The notes under the pieces were generated by a model. It was not told where the DNA came from. It worked only from the letters and a program-made list of their open reading frames with translations, and did not search any database. 40,546 nt of DNA from a virus: IMG/VR virus record IMGVR_UViG_3300031224_000001, positions 1-40,546 of that record; one strand, given 5' to 3'. The position numbers were made by a program, and so were the translations under genes. This document shows, in pieces, positions 28,504 through 37,329 of the stretch (position 1 is its first letter; each line of letters starts with the position of its first letter).

Positions 28504-28733
28504 TAAAGTGGCAAAAAGAGAAGTCGCAAAAAAAGCCGCGAAAATCGAAAGAAAAGGGCCGGAAAAAAATCCCCCTGAAAACTCGTCAAGTAAATCGACG
28601 AAATAAAGTGAATTGTTTTAACCCCGCTTTCCCCCAATGGAACCGGGTTTTTTCACGCCTTGTCCCTGAAAAGTACCCCGGAAAAAAATAAGCACATCCG
28701 CCAATTTTCCGCCCTGCATGTCAAAAATGTTAC
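28504..28733. other. Gap without a convincing gene
   Basis: Purine-rich on the plus strand. An open frame without a start codon encodes a Lys/Arg-rich stretch (VAKREVAKKAAKIERK). No palindrome of the GTGT family and no clear promoter recognised. Confidence 0.4.
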
Positions 28734-29078
28734 ATGCACAACGACCCAAAAATCCTTGCCGCGAAAATCCTCACCCTACCGGATGATGCCCCGGAACTGG
28801 CTGACATTGCCGCAATTCTGAACGGACAGGAGCCCGAACAGGAGGAGGAGCTTCTCCGCCTGTCCGACCTGTCGAAAAAGCTGGATGTGTCCGACACTTG
28901 GCTTTGTCGCCTTGGGGTTCCGGCCCGCCTGGGTATCCCGTTCGGGGGAGGCCGTCGTTATCGCCCCTCCGAGGTGCGCAGCTGGATGCAGTCCGACGAA
29001 TGCCGCGCACGAGTTTCTGAACTCCACCGGCAACGCAAATCCCGTGAGGCACTGAAGCAGGATGGGACCACCGCATGA
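28734..29078 (+). CDS. Helix-turn-helix protein (excisionase/MerR-type fold)
   Basis: 114 residues. An acidic N-terminus is followed by EELLRLSDLSKKLDVSDTWL and a wing segment FGGGRRYRPSEVRSWMQSD, i.e. the winged-helix pattern of AlpA/Xis-type proteins. A basic tail (RVSELHRQRKSREALKQ) ends it. There is no good ribosome site. It lies between the two copies of the excisionase 3' end and could control integration or early transcription. Confidence 0.7.
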   Translation: MHNDPKILAAKILTLPDDAPELADIAAILNGQEPEQEEELLRLSDLSKKLDVSDTWLCRLGVPARLGIPFGGGRRYRPSEVRSWMQSDECRARVSELHRQRKSREALKQDGTTA

Positions 29079-29170
29079 CCCCCGATGCATCTATACCTTG
29101 CGCGGAATGTGGCCGTTCTGTGCATGACATCAGCGCAAAGGAGAGGGACCGCATGAGCGATCCGGGCTGA
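29075..29170 (+). CDS. 31-aa zinc-binding-like mini protein, possibly frameshifted
   Basis: ATG 29075 overlaps the preceding stop. The product begins MTPDASIPCAECGRSVHDIS (CxxC plus His) and stops after MSDPG. A second frame continues to 29333 without an ATG and encodes a natural-looking tail (GPEKEIADIAQQRLSSIRED, ending HIKEKYNL). Either two tiny genes or one gene broken by a frameshift near 29155. Confidence 0.45.
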   Translation: MTPDASIPCAECGRSVHDISAKERDRMSDPG

Positions 29171-29207
29171 ATGCCCGGGCGGATCGGAGACACTAGAAGC
29201 CCGTGCT

Positions 29208-29333
29208 TTGTTATGCAGCATCTCCCGGCGCCACACTGGACCGGAAAAAGAGATTGCCGACATTGCCCAACAGCGCCTTTCCTCCATCCGGGAAGATATG
29301 ATCGACCACATTAAGGAAAAATACAACCTGTAA
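29208..29333 (+). CDS. Possible 41-aa protein or frameshifted continuation
   Basis: Starts at TTG 29208 and reads LCSISRRHTGPEKEIADIAQ onward, ending in a helical DHIKEKYNL. It is followed by the bidirectional terminator at 29357, which supports a real gene end. The start is weak; see the mini protein just upstream. Confidence 0.35.
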   Translation: MLCSISRRHTGPEKEIADIAQQRLSSIREDMIDHIKEKYNL

Positions 29334-29356
29334 AAATTTCCTCCCTACAAAACCAC

Positions 29357-29383
29357 AAAGGCCGGGCAAATAGCCCGGCCTTT
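29357..29383. terminator. Bidirectional terminator
   Basis: AAAGGCCGGGC, loop AAATA, GCCCGGCCTTT: a perfect 11-bp stem with A and T runs at the two ends. It sits between the converging early block and the excisionase gene and would stop both. Confidence 0.85.
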
Positions 29384-29390
29384 CCTTTGT

Positions 29391-29594
29391 TCAGTATCCT
29401 GTATTCCGCTGCATCCAGTCACAGATCGAAGATTCAGGCACCCTGACAATTTTCCCATCACGGAACACCGGCCCGAGACCTTCCCGGCCCGAGCTTTTCC
29501 GGTACAATTCGATCCGCCGCCGGATGGTCCTTGTATCCACTTCAAACATGCCGGCCACTTCGTCCAGACTATAGCCGTTTACTCTACTATTCAT
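29391..29594 (-). CDS. Excisionase-like winged-helix protein
   Basis: 67 residues: YSLDEVAGMFEVDTRTIRRR is a MerR/excisionase helix-turn-helix, GPVFRDGKIVRVPESSICDW the wing and closing helix. Its size and position immediately after the integrase gene fit a recombination directionality factor. An alternative is a small helix-turn-helix regulator. Its last 40 codons are duplicated at 28382-28503. Confidence 0.75.
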   Translation of the reverse strand: MNSRVNGYSLDEVAGMFEVDTRTIRRRIELYRKSSGREGLGPVFRDGKIVRVPESSICDWMQRNTGY

Positions 29595-29597
29595 AAT

Positions 29598-30689
29598 TCA
29601 CCTCTGTTCAATCAATTTCCATGGCCGGTCCAACTTAGCATAAAATTTAGTAGTGGTGTCTAGAGAATCATGTCCCAGATACTCCTTTGCCCAGGCAGGG
29701 TCCAGATCCGTATATACCCGACTGCCAAAAAGTTTCCGCAATTCATGCACTTTCTTCTGAGTTTCCCAACCCAGATCCTTCATCCAGGTAGCAAAATCCT
29801 TTGTGACAAGATAATATCTCTCATGCTTTTTACCCGGCAAAATTGTATTCCGGCCCTCTGAAAATTTGCAAATAGCCTCCCATATATCCTTGTGAATGGG
29901 TACAAACCTTTCTGTACCCTTTGGCGTCCAATACCCACGATCAATCAAAGCAATTCCCAGCACACCCCGGCTTTCCGTCACCCAGTCCTTACGCATTGCC
30001 GCGATTTCCCCGGCCCGCAACCCGCAATTAATAGCCAACGTGTAAATGATCCATAAAACAGGGTCAGATTCCTTCAATTCAGATCCCGCCTTTTCCGTTT
30101 TCCTCACCAGAGCCTCTGCCGGATTATCATAAGTAGGCAACTTTCCCTTTGGCAAAGAGACCTCCCGCAAATCCCGCGCCCAGTCCCGGACATCCAACCC
30201 CTGATCCGCATAAAAAATCACCGCATTCTGACCGATCAAAGATTTAGCCTGCACCCATTTTGCATAAATGCTTGCCATCCTCCGCTGACCACTCACCCGG
30301 GCCACCTTGTTCAACTCCTGCCCGTGCCACTCCCGCACCGCTGCCGGAGTCAAAAGATAAAGATCCGCATCCATAGAGAGCCCGGCACCCAAAACCGCAA
30401 TATCCGTGAAAGCATTCCTCGCCTGGCGCACCGTGGTTTTAGCCAGTCGGCCCCTTCTGCTCCTCCCAGATTCCGCATACCTTTCCCACAAATCAAGCAA
30501 GCCCTTCACCGTGCAACAAACCGCAGTCGGCTTCCGCTCTTCCAACAAATTTACAAGCAATTCATCACCTGCCTTCTGTGCCCAGCGTTGACTTCCGTTC
30601 CCAAGTGTGCCAGTGAATCTTTCACCATCCACCATGGTACGCATCACCCATTTCCCGGTATCCGGTCTCTTATAAATATTCGATTTCAT
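29598..30689 (-). CDS. int: Tyrosine recombinase (phage integrase)
   Basis: 363 residues from ATG 30689 (MKSNIYKRPDTGKWVM), supported by CGGAG seven bases upstream; an in-frame TTG at 30707 is less likely. The N-terminal SAM-like part has RQARNAFTDIAVLG. The catalytic domain shows the first Arg in INCGLRAGEIAAM, HELRKLFGS (His-x-x-Arg), YLGHDSLDTTTKFY with the GH pair and the nucleophile Tyr. It catalyses integration and excision at att sites. The leader carries palindrome 6 and a GTGTCA array. Confidence 0.92.
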   Translation of the reverse strand: MKSNIYKRPDTGKWVMRTMVDGERFTGTLGNGSQRWAQKAGDELLVNLLEERKPTAVCCTVKGLLDLWERYAESGRSRRGRLAKTTVRQARNAFTDIAVLGAGLSMDADLYLLTPAAVREWHGQELNKVARVSGQRRMASIYAKWVQAKSLIGQNAVIFYADQGLDVRDWARDLREVSLPKGKLPTYDNPAEALVRKTEKAGSELKESDPVLWIIYTLAINCGLRAGEIAAMRKDWVTESRGVLGIALIDRGYWTPKGTERFVPIHKDIWEAICKFSEGRNTILPGKKHERYYLVTKDFATWMKDLGWETQKKVHELRKLFGSRVYTDLDPAWAKEYLGHDSLDTTTKFYAKLDRPWKLIEQR

Positions 30690-30700
30690 GCTTTTACTCC

Positions 30701-30792
30701 GTGCCAATTTCGAGACAATCCATGTGTCAATTAAAGGATTGCCGTGTCAACGTGTGTCACCATAGACGCATGAAGAAAGGTGTCAAACACCT
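30701..30792 (-). promoter_or_regulatory. Integrase leader: GTGTCA repeats, shared motif and palindrome 6
   Basis: GTGTCA occurs at 30724, 30744, 30754 and 30780 in one orientation. The last lies in palindrome 6 (30778-30792, AGGTGT-TTG-ACACCT on the minus strand), the only copy lacking the following TACA. GTGCCAATTTCGAGACAAT (30701-30719) resembles 24845-24866. The arrangement looks like a regulator-binding leader. Confidence 0.55.
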
Positions 30793-30888
30793 TATACAAC
30801 AATTTCCTACCCCTAAAATGATAACTCGTTCCGACTAAGTTCTTCGGGCGTGCTTATTTTATCGTTAGTTATTGGGGCAGAAAATCCA
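30793..30888. other. Gap between giant gene and integrase leader
   Basis: AT-rich. It contains a long imperfect inverted repeat (cccctaaaatgataact against agttattgggg) that might end the giant-gene message. No gene seen. Confidence 0.35.
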
Positions 30889-33800
30889 TTATTCAGTGAG
30901 TCCGGTTCGTCTCCTGTAATCCCATTCCCTGATCTCTGGGGGCGCGTCACCAATCTTTTCAAGTAAATCAAGTACCGTGTCAAGGTGTTCAATCTCCTGC
31001 TCATTATGGGCAAGGGCAGCCTGGGCGTGCATGACCATTGCCCGACGGACATTCCTTTCCTCCTCCCACCGTTCCCCTGCCTGATAGGCTTTTGATAGCT
31101 GGCCATATCTCGGCATTTGCCTGACCGCTGCCTTGAGGGATTCCAGTTGATCCAGTTGGACGCGAAGGGCGTACAAATCCTTGTCCCGGATTTGGCCGTA
31201 TGGTGCATCCTTGATCCAACTCCAGCCCGCGCCTCTGAGCCTCCTGTCTATCTGGGACAGTGTTGCCTGTACCTTGGATAGGTCTTGCGGGCTCTGGGCA
31301 AACCATCCTGCAGGATTTCGCATGAACATCCTGCCGATGAACGGAAGGTCCGCCATCTCTCCAATCGGCTTGTTCCGGTCCATGTTATCTAGGATCCGCA
31401 CTATTTCCCCCACCTGGCGACTTAAGCCCTGATTCACGATATATTCCAGCTTGGTCGGTGAGTATTCAAGAAATCTTCCCACCTTCTTGTAGAAAGCCGG
31501 GGTGGTTGTGTAGTGCTGTTCGGCTGCGGGCAGGTTCACCAGCCAGGGGCTCACAATATGCCTTTGGCGGAAGTAGGACCAATTACTCCCGGCTTCCTGT
31601 AATGTGTTGATCTGAGGCCCAAGGAACTGCGTAGGGCTTCCGGCATCGGCTATCCGCTTGAGAAGCTGGATGGATTTCCGGCGCCCATCCACCCGGCTTC
31701 GGTCCAACAGGTCATCCATCACGGAATTGTAGACCAGTGAGGCCATGGCACCTTCTGCCCCGTAGGGAAAACGCGCCCGGAATCCCATGACATCGTGATA
31801 ATTCAGCCGGTCATCAAGAGGGCGTTCCCGTTCCCGGTCCTTTTCGTCATCGTCCATCATTGCAAACCGGAGGGCGGCAATGCTGCCAAACACGGCGGGG
31901 ACCATGACCATCAGCTTTGTCCAGGCGGTAGCGGCAATGGCCGGGTCCGGATCGGTGAGAAGCTGGCTTGTCCGGCGGACTGCCTGAATCTGGGGATTAA
32001 AGAACCCCGGCATTGCAAGTACGGATCTGAGGTCCGCGCTCGGGGAGTGCTCATTGAAGGGGCCTGTCACATTCCAGTAGGCAAGCATGGCTTCCCGGTC
32101 AGTCGCCCCACGTTTCAAGGCGGCCACGGATGCTCCTTCCCGGCTGGCGGACTCCAGGAAGGGGGATATGGTCTTGCCCAAGGTCACAAGATTCACAATG
32201 TCCCCTGCCTTGAACAGCGGGAAAAGCCAGTTAGCGGGTTGGAACACCGTCTGGAGTAACCGGACAGTCTTGTCAGGGTGCTGGGAAACATAGAGTCCTT
32301 CCGTCAGGAATCGCATCACGGCATTCTGTTGCATATTCCGGAGAAGTTCCGTTTCTGTTGGCTGCACCCTGGAAAGTAAAAGTCCCTCCTGGAATACCTG
32401 GGGATACTTTTTGGAAAATTTATTCATCACCCCCAGGACTGTTGCTCCGCCGGGAAACCATCCTACTTTGTCGGTGTTCATCATCGTCTGGTTGACTACG
32501 TCCCCCATCAAGTTGTTGACCGCGAAGGGGAGAGACTGGGTAATGTTCCGTTTCCAGTTCTCAATGGTAGGCCGGAGAAGCCAGTTAGCCCCTTTCCAGA
32601 ATGCGGAAAGTTCTTTACCCTTGGCGAAGCCCATGAACAGCGCGTCATCTGATACCTGAACGTACTGCCTTTCCCCATCTTTGAGGAAAGAAAGGACATT
32701 CACGTCATTGGGGCGGCCAGGTCTGTAAATCTTCTGAAACTCGGTAGCAAGGTTCAGATTCTCAGGCTGGAACCATTCTTTGACCTGCTTCACGCTTTCA
32801 CCCGTCTGCTCTGCGATGTTCTGCGCCACGGCATCATAGGCCTGCTTCACAATCCATTCCTTGGAAACTTCGGCAACCTTCTGTTGCGGCATTTTCAGGG
32901 GGATCATTACCCGACCGGCTGCGGATCGGACTTCCATCGGCAAAGCATTGTCTTTCGCCATGGATTGAAGATTGTCGAACATCTGATTTGCGAACTGATT
33001 CCAGTAAACCGAGCTATAGGCCTGACGGGTGTAATGCTCGGCAACTGTGTTCAAGTCCTGAATGGCTTCCCCGGAACCGAATGCGCGGCGAAGACCTGTT
33101 CCCATGTCTGCCCCGGTTGCGCCCCGATGTCCGGCGGGACTGTTCATCACCCTGGGAAGAGGCCAGTACATTTCCCGCCGTTGAATTTTAGACTTTTCTC
33201 CTTTTGCCAGCATTCCGGAGCGTTCACGGAGATCAAGCAGAGCGTCAAAGTAGGATTGCACTTCATCAAAATGCCTTTTGAAGTTGGGAATTTCCTTCTC
33301 GGCCTGCGCTACGATTCCCTTCAGGTCCTCGAGCGATATCCCTTCACGGAATCCGGGATATTCCATACCGTCTTGAACATGCCGGTTCAGACTTTCCAGA
33401 GCCCATCCAGCCTGTTCAAATTGCTCGTAGTATTGAGGCGGGATGGTCTTAATTATATCATTCCAGGTCCTCGGGAGTAAAACATTGACCTTCCCCTTCT
33501 GGTCGATGTAGCGGACCCCTCGTGCCGGGCCAGTTCCTGAATAAGCCAATTGAGTTTCCGCGCCGATCTGCAGAAGAATATTATGTCCTTCAATCAATTC
33601 CTGAGTGCGTTTCCGGGATTTCCTCATTTTCTCTGCTGCGACTTTTAGAGTGTCCCCCGATTCACGATAGGCCTTTATTGCCTGACGGGCGAACTGTCTA
33701 TCAAGTCGCGAAACTGGAGCCCCGGAGGCTACGCCTTCTACTAACTTTTGCCCCTGGCGCAAGACCACGTTTAACCCCTCTTTCATGGTAGGGGCCTGAC

Positions 33801-36800
33801 GTTGATCCTTGTTGAAGGTTGCCCACCGTTGGGCTGCGGGTTGGTTCATGAACCGATTATAGGCGCGTGCCGCGTCCCGGATTCCAGGAAGCACGTTGGG
33901 AAGGTATTTAGATATTGCGCTCTCCATCCTGACATCAATAGTCGTATCCTGAATGCTTCCTGGATTCGTAACTTTCAACCGCATCCACTCCGCCACGCCT
34001 TCGTGAACATTCTCTGCTGAAGCCATAGAACCCGGACGCTTTGTCAGCCGGAGCAGAGAATTCCGCACACCTGGATCCTGAAAAAATCCTTCGCCTCCCA
34101 TTTGATTCACCAGAAGCTCTTTCAGTCCATGTCCAGCCTCGTGGAAATTGATTTGCGATTGAGTATTGCGGGTCATCGCAAGGTGTCCAGTCCTCCGATA
34201 GTGGGCCGGGTGTTTCCGGGAAGTCTGCGACTTTGATCTGCGCATTTCGACTTGAACCAACTTGTTCACATACTGAACAATGTCCGCTACGCCGGCGGCA
34301 TTTCTTCCTTTGGCTGCGGCCTGAGCTACCAAATTCGCACCTTGCTTAGATTCACCGTCCCCTTTTGTCCAGTCGGGCACCTTTGCAAAGCGCTTATTCA
34401 GTTCCTCTGCCGGATCATTCAATTCACCCCGCCATTCATCGACTTCCGGCGGCAGGTTCTTCTGCGCCTTCCGTCCAACTACCCGTAGTATCCCACGGAT
34501 TTTCTGAGGGGTAAAGCCCTGTTCAGCGGCTATATCTTCCACGCCCTTTCCAGCCAGCACCCCGTCCCTCACATCCGCCTCTAGATCCTGCAAGGGAGTC
34601 ACCGCCAAAGCTTCCTGATAAGCAGAGATAGACCGGTCCGGTCCTTTGGCCGCAATCAAATCCTGCAATTCCGTGGTGCCCTCTCCACCCACCGGGGCCT
34701 GGAGAGAAGCGGTCAAACGCTGATCCCGCATCCCGGCGGTGTTCTTCGCAAACTGATTCTTCGCCACATTGCGTGCCACCGCGCCCAGCCAGGTCTGCAC
34801 CTTCGCCTTATTCGGGTCAAACGTATTCGCCTTATCCAGCGCACGCAGAGCCACATCCTGCATCATATCCTCCATCTCCCCCGGACGCACACCCATCTTC
34901 CGCAATTCAGAACGGATCATGGCGGAATGCTCTATCAGGGCGGAGTCAACCGCATCCCCGTTCCGACCCTCGGAAGCCTGTTCACTGGTAGTTTCCGAAG
35001 CTCGGACATCCCCCTCCGCAAGTGCCGAATCCGCCTGCTGACGCGCCGCCACCTGATTCACCGGCAACTGCGCCTCCTCCTGGGGAGAGAGTTGGGTGTC
35101 TGCCGGATCAGAGACCGTATCCAGTTCCACCGGAAAGCGGGTTTGTTTATCCTCTTGTGCTACGATTTCATGCCCTGCAAACGGGTCCACCAATTCACCC
35201 CGCCATTCATCGACCTCCGCCTGCTGACGCGCCGCCACCTGATTCACCGGCAGCTGGGCCTCCTCTTGTGGAGAAAGCGCGGTTGTGCCCTCCGATTGCG
35301 TACCCGTCAAATCATTTAGCCCCACCTCCCTGCGCATCGGCAGACCCAGGCGGAACCCCTCCGGCAACACCGGATCCACCCCGTCCCCGCCACTTCCTTT
35401 CACCACGTCGGCTCCGAGATCATCATCCACATACTTCTGAAAAAAGTTCTCAAACACTCCCATTTTACGAAAGGCTTCCCTTCCCGCAGGCGTAAGTTCA
35501 TACTCCACACTGCTGCCAGCCGCCCCTGGTTGTCCTTCAGGTTTTACAGATGCAGTAGTTTTACGATTCCACCATTTCCCCTCCGCCTGGGTCACCACAT
35601 CTCCCATCACGGTATTATATGCCTGGCGCACCGCGTCAAATTCTCTCGCGGCATTGGGATTATTCTGGTTCACATCCGGGTGAGTTCTCTTTGCTGCAGC
35701 TAGGTACGCATTCCGGATCTCATCCGGGGAGGCTCCCGGCTTAATATTTAGCGTCTCGTAAGCAGACTTTGTTTTCACCCGCGCCATCGTTTTTTGCTGC
35801 GCAAATTTAACGCCTTTATTGCCCACCATTTTTACCCCCTTCATGGCCATCCCGATAAACGCCCCCCCCACAAAAGATTCCGCAAGATTCGTTTCCTCCT
35901 GAAACTGCTCCCAAGTCATATCCGCCAACTTATTATTCACCAGATACGTATAAAGCGACTGACCACTCATAGCCGTACCCGACTTAGCTCCAGCCATAAT
36001 AATCCCCAACCCCGCTTGTTCGGCAGGATTCAAGGTTGCCGCAAACTTGCCTAAAGCCCCCCCACTGCCCGACCTAAATCCCAGCCTCAAAATCGCATAA
36101 TTCCCCACCGCCCCCAGGGTTGCCCGCGCCGCCGCCTCGGTATCCCCCATGCCCTTCTTCACATTCGCATCATATTGTTGGAATCCTCCTTCGGTTATGT
36201 AAAAGGGCAACAACTGGGGCACCGCTATAATTGCCGGCAGGTCCGACATCCCTTCCAAAGTCTCCGCCATCCCGCGCCCCTGATACATCAGCGGATCCTT
36301 TTCCCTCCGGCGCACCGCCGCTTTGCGGTCAATATTTTCCACTTCAGCCCTTACGCTCTTACCAACACGTTCAAGAAACCGTCCAAATCTATTCAGACTT
36401 GTATCCCCGTGCCGGGTCCACATTTCATTTCCATTCCTATCCGTATCCACCAGCTTATAGTTCGGATCCTCTCTGCGCGGATCATCTGCCGCCAGCTGCA
36501 GGCCCCGCCCCTCATCAGGATGCATTGCCGCCGCAGTTGAAAACCTATGCCCCACGCCTTCCATTGCCCGGCCCGCCACTTTCCAAAGCACACCCAAACC
36601 TTTTGTTTCCGAAATATTTTCACCGATAGCCCCTAAGCCTTTTTTCACGCTTACAAGCGGCCACAATTCTCCATATTCCTTCCGCAACTGGTTTTCCAAT
36701 GGACTATCCTCCACTGCGTGCCAATAAATTTTCTGGAACGCCTCCATGTGTTCCGGGGTCCATCCCTCGGTTTGCTGCTTGTATTTGGCAAATTTATGCA

Positions 36801-37326
36801 CATCCCCACGTTGCATCAGCAAATCCACCGAATCCTGAAACGCCCCACGTATCCATTCCTCCGTCAGCACCGACTCTTCCGGCGCTGCTTCACCCCGCTT
36901 CAAACGCTCTATATCCTCTGCGTAATTCTCCAGATTCAGGCTGTAAAAAGATCGATCTGTAGCATCATCGCTTTCAGCCCTCGCCTGGATACGACGCATC
37001 ATCCCCTCTTTCCATTCCGAGTTTACCGCAATGCCCTTTTCCGTCAACTCCGCAAGCCCCACCCTGATCCTGTCCACCGGGTCTGAGGCTTCCACATTCA
37101 GATACTCACCCAGCTCTACGTCACGAACCACCTCATGGCCCGCATAAGGGTCAGCCACCGCCGCGTGTTCCTGCCCAGAAACAATCTCATGGCCTGCAAA
37201 TGGGTCATCGTCGGCATTCACAATCTCATGGCCTGCAAATGGGTCATCGTCGGCATTCACAATCTCATGGCCTGCAAATGGGTCATCGTCGGCATTCACA
37301 ATCTCATGGCCTGCAAATGGGTCCAT
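30889..37326 (-). CDS. Giant multidomain virion (ejection) protein with J, sigma-like and metallopeptidase domains
   Basis: 2145 residues. In order: four tandem DPFAGHEIV(NADD) repeats (residues 2-50) plus variants at ~59 and ~713; a helical region to ~510; a DnaJ domain (~517-575) with HPD at 549-551; linker repeats SPQEEAQLPVNQVAARQQA (~685 and ~746); a sigma-70 region-2-like segment (791-862, MEDMMQDVALRALDKANTFD, TWLGAVARNVAKN) and a region-4-like HTH (~905-955, GVEDIAAEQGFTPQKIRGIL); a zinc peptidase motif HEAGH (1062-1066) with EGVAE (1109-1113); then ~1000 helical residues typical of ejected internal proteins or polyvalent proteins. Most likely packaged in the particle and delivered into the cell. 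Domains are recognised by motif only. Confidence 0.85.
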   Translation of the reverse strand: MDPFAGHEIVNADDDPFAGHEIVNADDDPFAGHEIVNADDDPFAGHEIVSGQEHAAVADPYAGHEVVRDVELGEYLNVEASDPVDRIRVGLAELTEKGIAVNSEWKEGMMRRIQARAESDDATDRSFYSLNLENYAEDIERLKRGEAAPEESVLTEEWIRGAFQDSVDLLMQRGDVHKFAKYKQQTEGWTPEHMEAFQKIYWHAVEDSPLENQLRKEYGELWPLVSVKKGLGAIGENISETKGLGVLWKVAGRAMEGVGHRFSTAAAMHPDEGRGLQLAADDPRREDPNYKLVDTDRNGNEMWTRHGDTSLNRFGRFLERVGKSVRAEVENIDRKAAVRRREKDPLMYQGRGMAETLEGMSDLPAIIAVPQLLPFYITEGGFQQYDANVKKGMGDTEAAARATLGAVGNYAILRLGFRSGSGGALGKFAATLNPAEQAGLGIIMAGAKSGTAMSGQSLYTYLVNNKLADMTWEQFQEETNLAESFVGGAFIGMAMKGVKMVGNKGVKFAQQKTMARVKTKSAYETLNIKPGASPDEIRNAYLAAAKRTHPDVNQNNPNAAREFDAVRQAYNTVMGDVVTQAEGKWWNRKTTASVKPEGQPGAAGSSVEYELTPAGREAFRKMGVFENFFQKYVDDDLGADVVKGSGGDGVDPVLPEGFRLGLPMRREVGLNDLTGTQSEGTTALSPQEEAQLPVNQVAARQQAEVDEWRGELVDPFAGHEIVAQEDKQTRFPVELDTVSDPADTQLSPQEEAQLPVNQVAARQQADSALAEGDVRASETTSEQASEGRNGDAVDSALIEHSAMIRSELRKMGVRPGEMEDMMQDVALRALDKANTFDPNKAKVQTWLGAVARNVAKNQFAKNTAGMRDQRLTASLQAPVGGEGTTELQDLIAAKGPDRSISAYQEALAVTPLQDLEADVRDGVLAGKGVEDIAAEQGFTPQKIRGILRVVGRKAQKNLPPEVDEWRGELNDPAEELNKRFAKVPDWTKGDGESKQGANLVAQAAAKGRNAAGVADIVQYVNKLVQVEMRRSKSQTSRKHPAHYRRTGHLAMTRNTQSQINFHEAGHGLKELLVNQMGGEGFFQDPGVRNSLLRLTKRPGSMASAENVHEGVAEWMRLKVTNPGSIQDTTIDVRMESAISKYLPNVLPGIRDAARAYNRFMNQPAAQRWATFNKDQRQAPTMKEGLNVVLRQGQKLVEGVASGAPVSRLDRQFARQAIKAYRESGDTLKVAAEKMRKSRKRTQELIEGHNILLQIGAETQLAYSGTGPARGVRYIDQKGKVNVLLPRTWNDIIKTIPPQYYEQFEQAGWALESLNRHVQDGMEYPGFREGISLEDLKGIVAQAEKEIPNFKRHFDEVQSYFDALLDLRERSGMLAKGEKSKIQRREMYWPLPRVMNSPAGHRGATGADMGTGLRRAFGSGEAIQDLNTVAEHYTRQAYSSVYWNQFANQMFDNLQSMAKDNALPMEVRSAAGRVMIPLKMPQQKVAEVSKEWIVKQAYDAVAQNIAEQTGESVKQVKEWFQPENLNLATEFQKIYRPGRPNDVNVLSFLKDGERQYVQVSDDALFMGFAKGKELSAFWKGANWLLRPTIENWKRNITQSLPFAVNNLMGDVVNQTMMNTDKVGWFPGGATVLGVMNKFSKKYPQVFQEGLLLSRVQPTETELLRNMQQNAVMRFLTEGLYVSQHPDKTVRLLQTVFQPANWLFPLFKAGDIVNLVTLGKTISPFLESASREGASVAALKRGATDREAMLAYWNVTGPFNEHSPSADLRSVLAMPGFFNPQIQAVRRTSQLLTDPDPAIAATAWTKLMVMVPAVFGSIAALRFAMMDDDEKDRERERPLDDRLNYHDVMGFRARFPYGAEGAMASLVYNSVMDDLLDRSRVDGRRKSIQLLKRIADAGSPTQFLGPQINTLQEAGSNWSYFRQRHIVSPWLVNLPAAEQHYTTTPAFYKKVGRFLEYSPTKLEYIVNQGLSRQVGEIVRILDNMDRNKPIGEMADLPFIGRMFMRNPAGWFAQSPQDLSKVQATLSQIDRRLRGAGWSWIKDAPYGQIRDKDLYALRVQLDQLESLKAAVRQMPRYGQLSKAYQAGERWEEERNVRRAMVMHAQAALAHNEQEIEHLDTVLDLLEKIGDAPPEIREWDYRRRTGLTE
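37183..37323 (-). repeat. 42-bp tandem repeats at the start of the giant gene
   Basis: Four nearly identical copies encode DPFAGHEIVNADD at the N-terminus. They can expand or contract without a frame change. A degenerate copy (DPYAGHEVV) follows, and a lone copy lies near 35165-35190. Confidence 0.9.
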
Positions 37327-37329
37327 ACC

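Noticed and set aside
28170-28637. Minus-strand ORF of 155 codons over the early region
   Set aside because: It is in a different frame from the excisionase fragment it crosses and has biased composition. Shadow.
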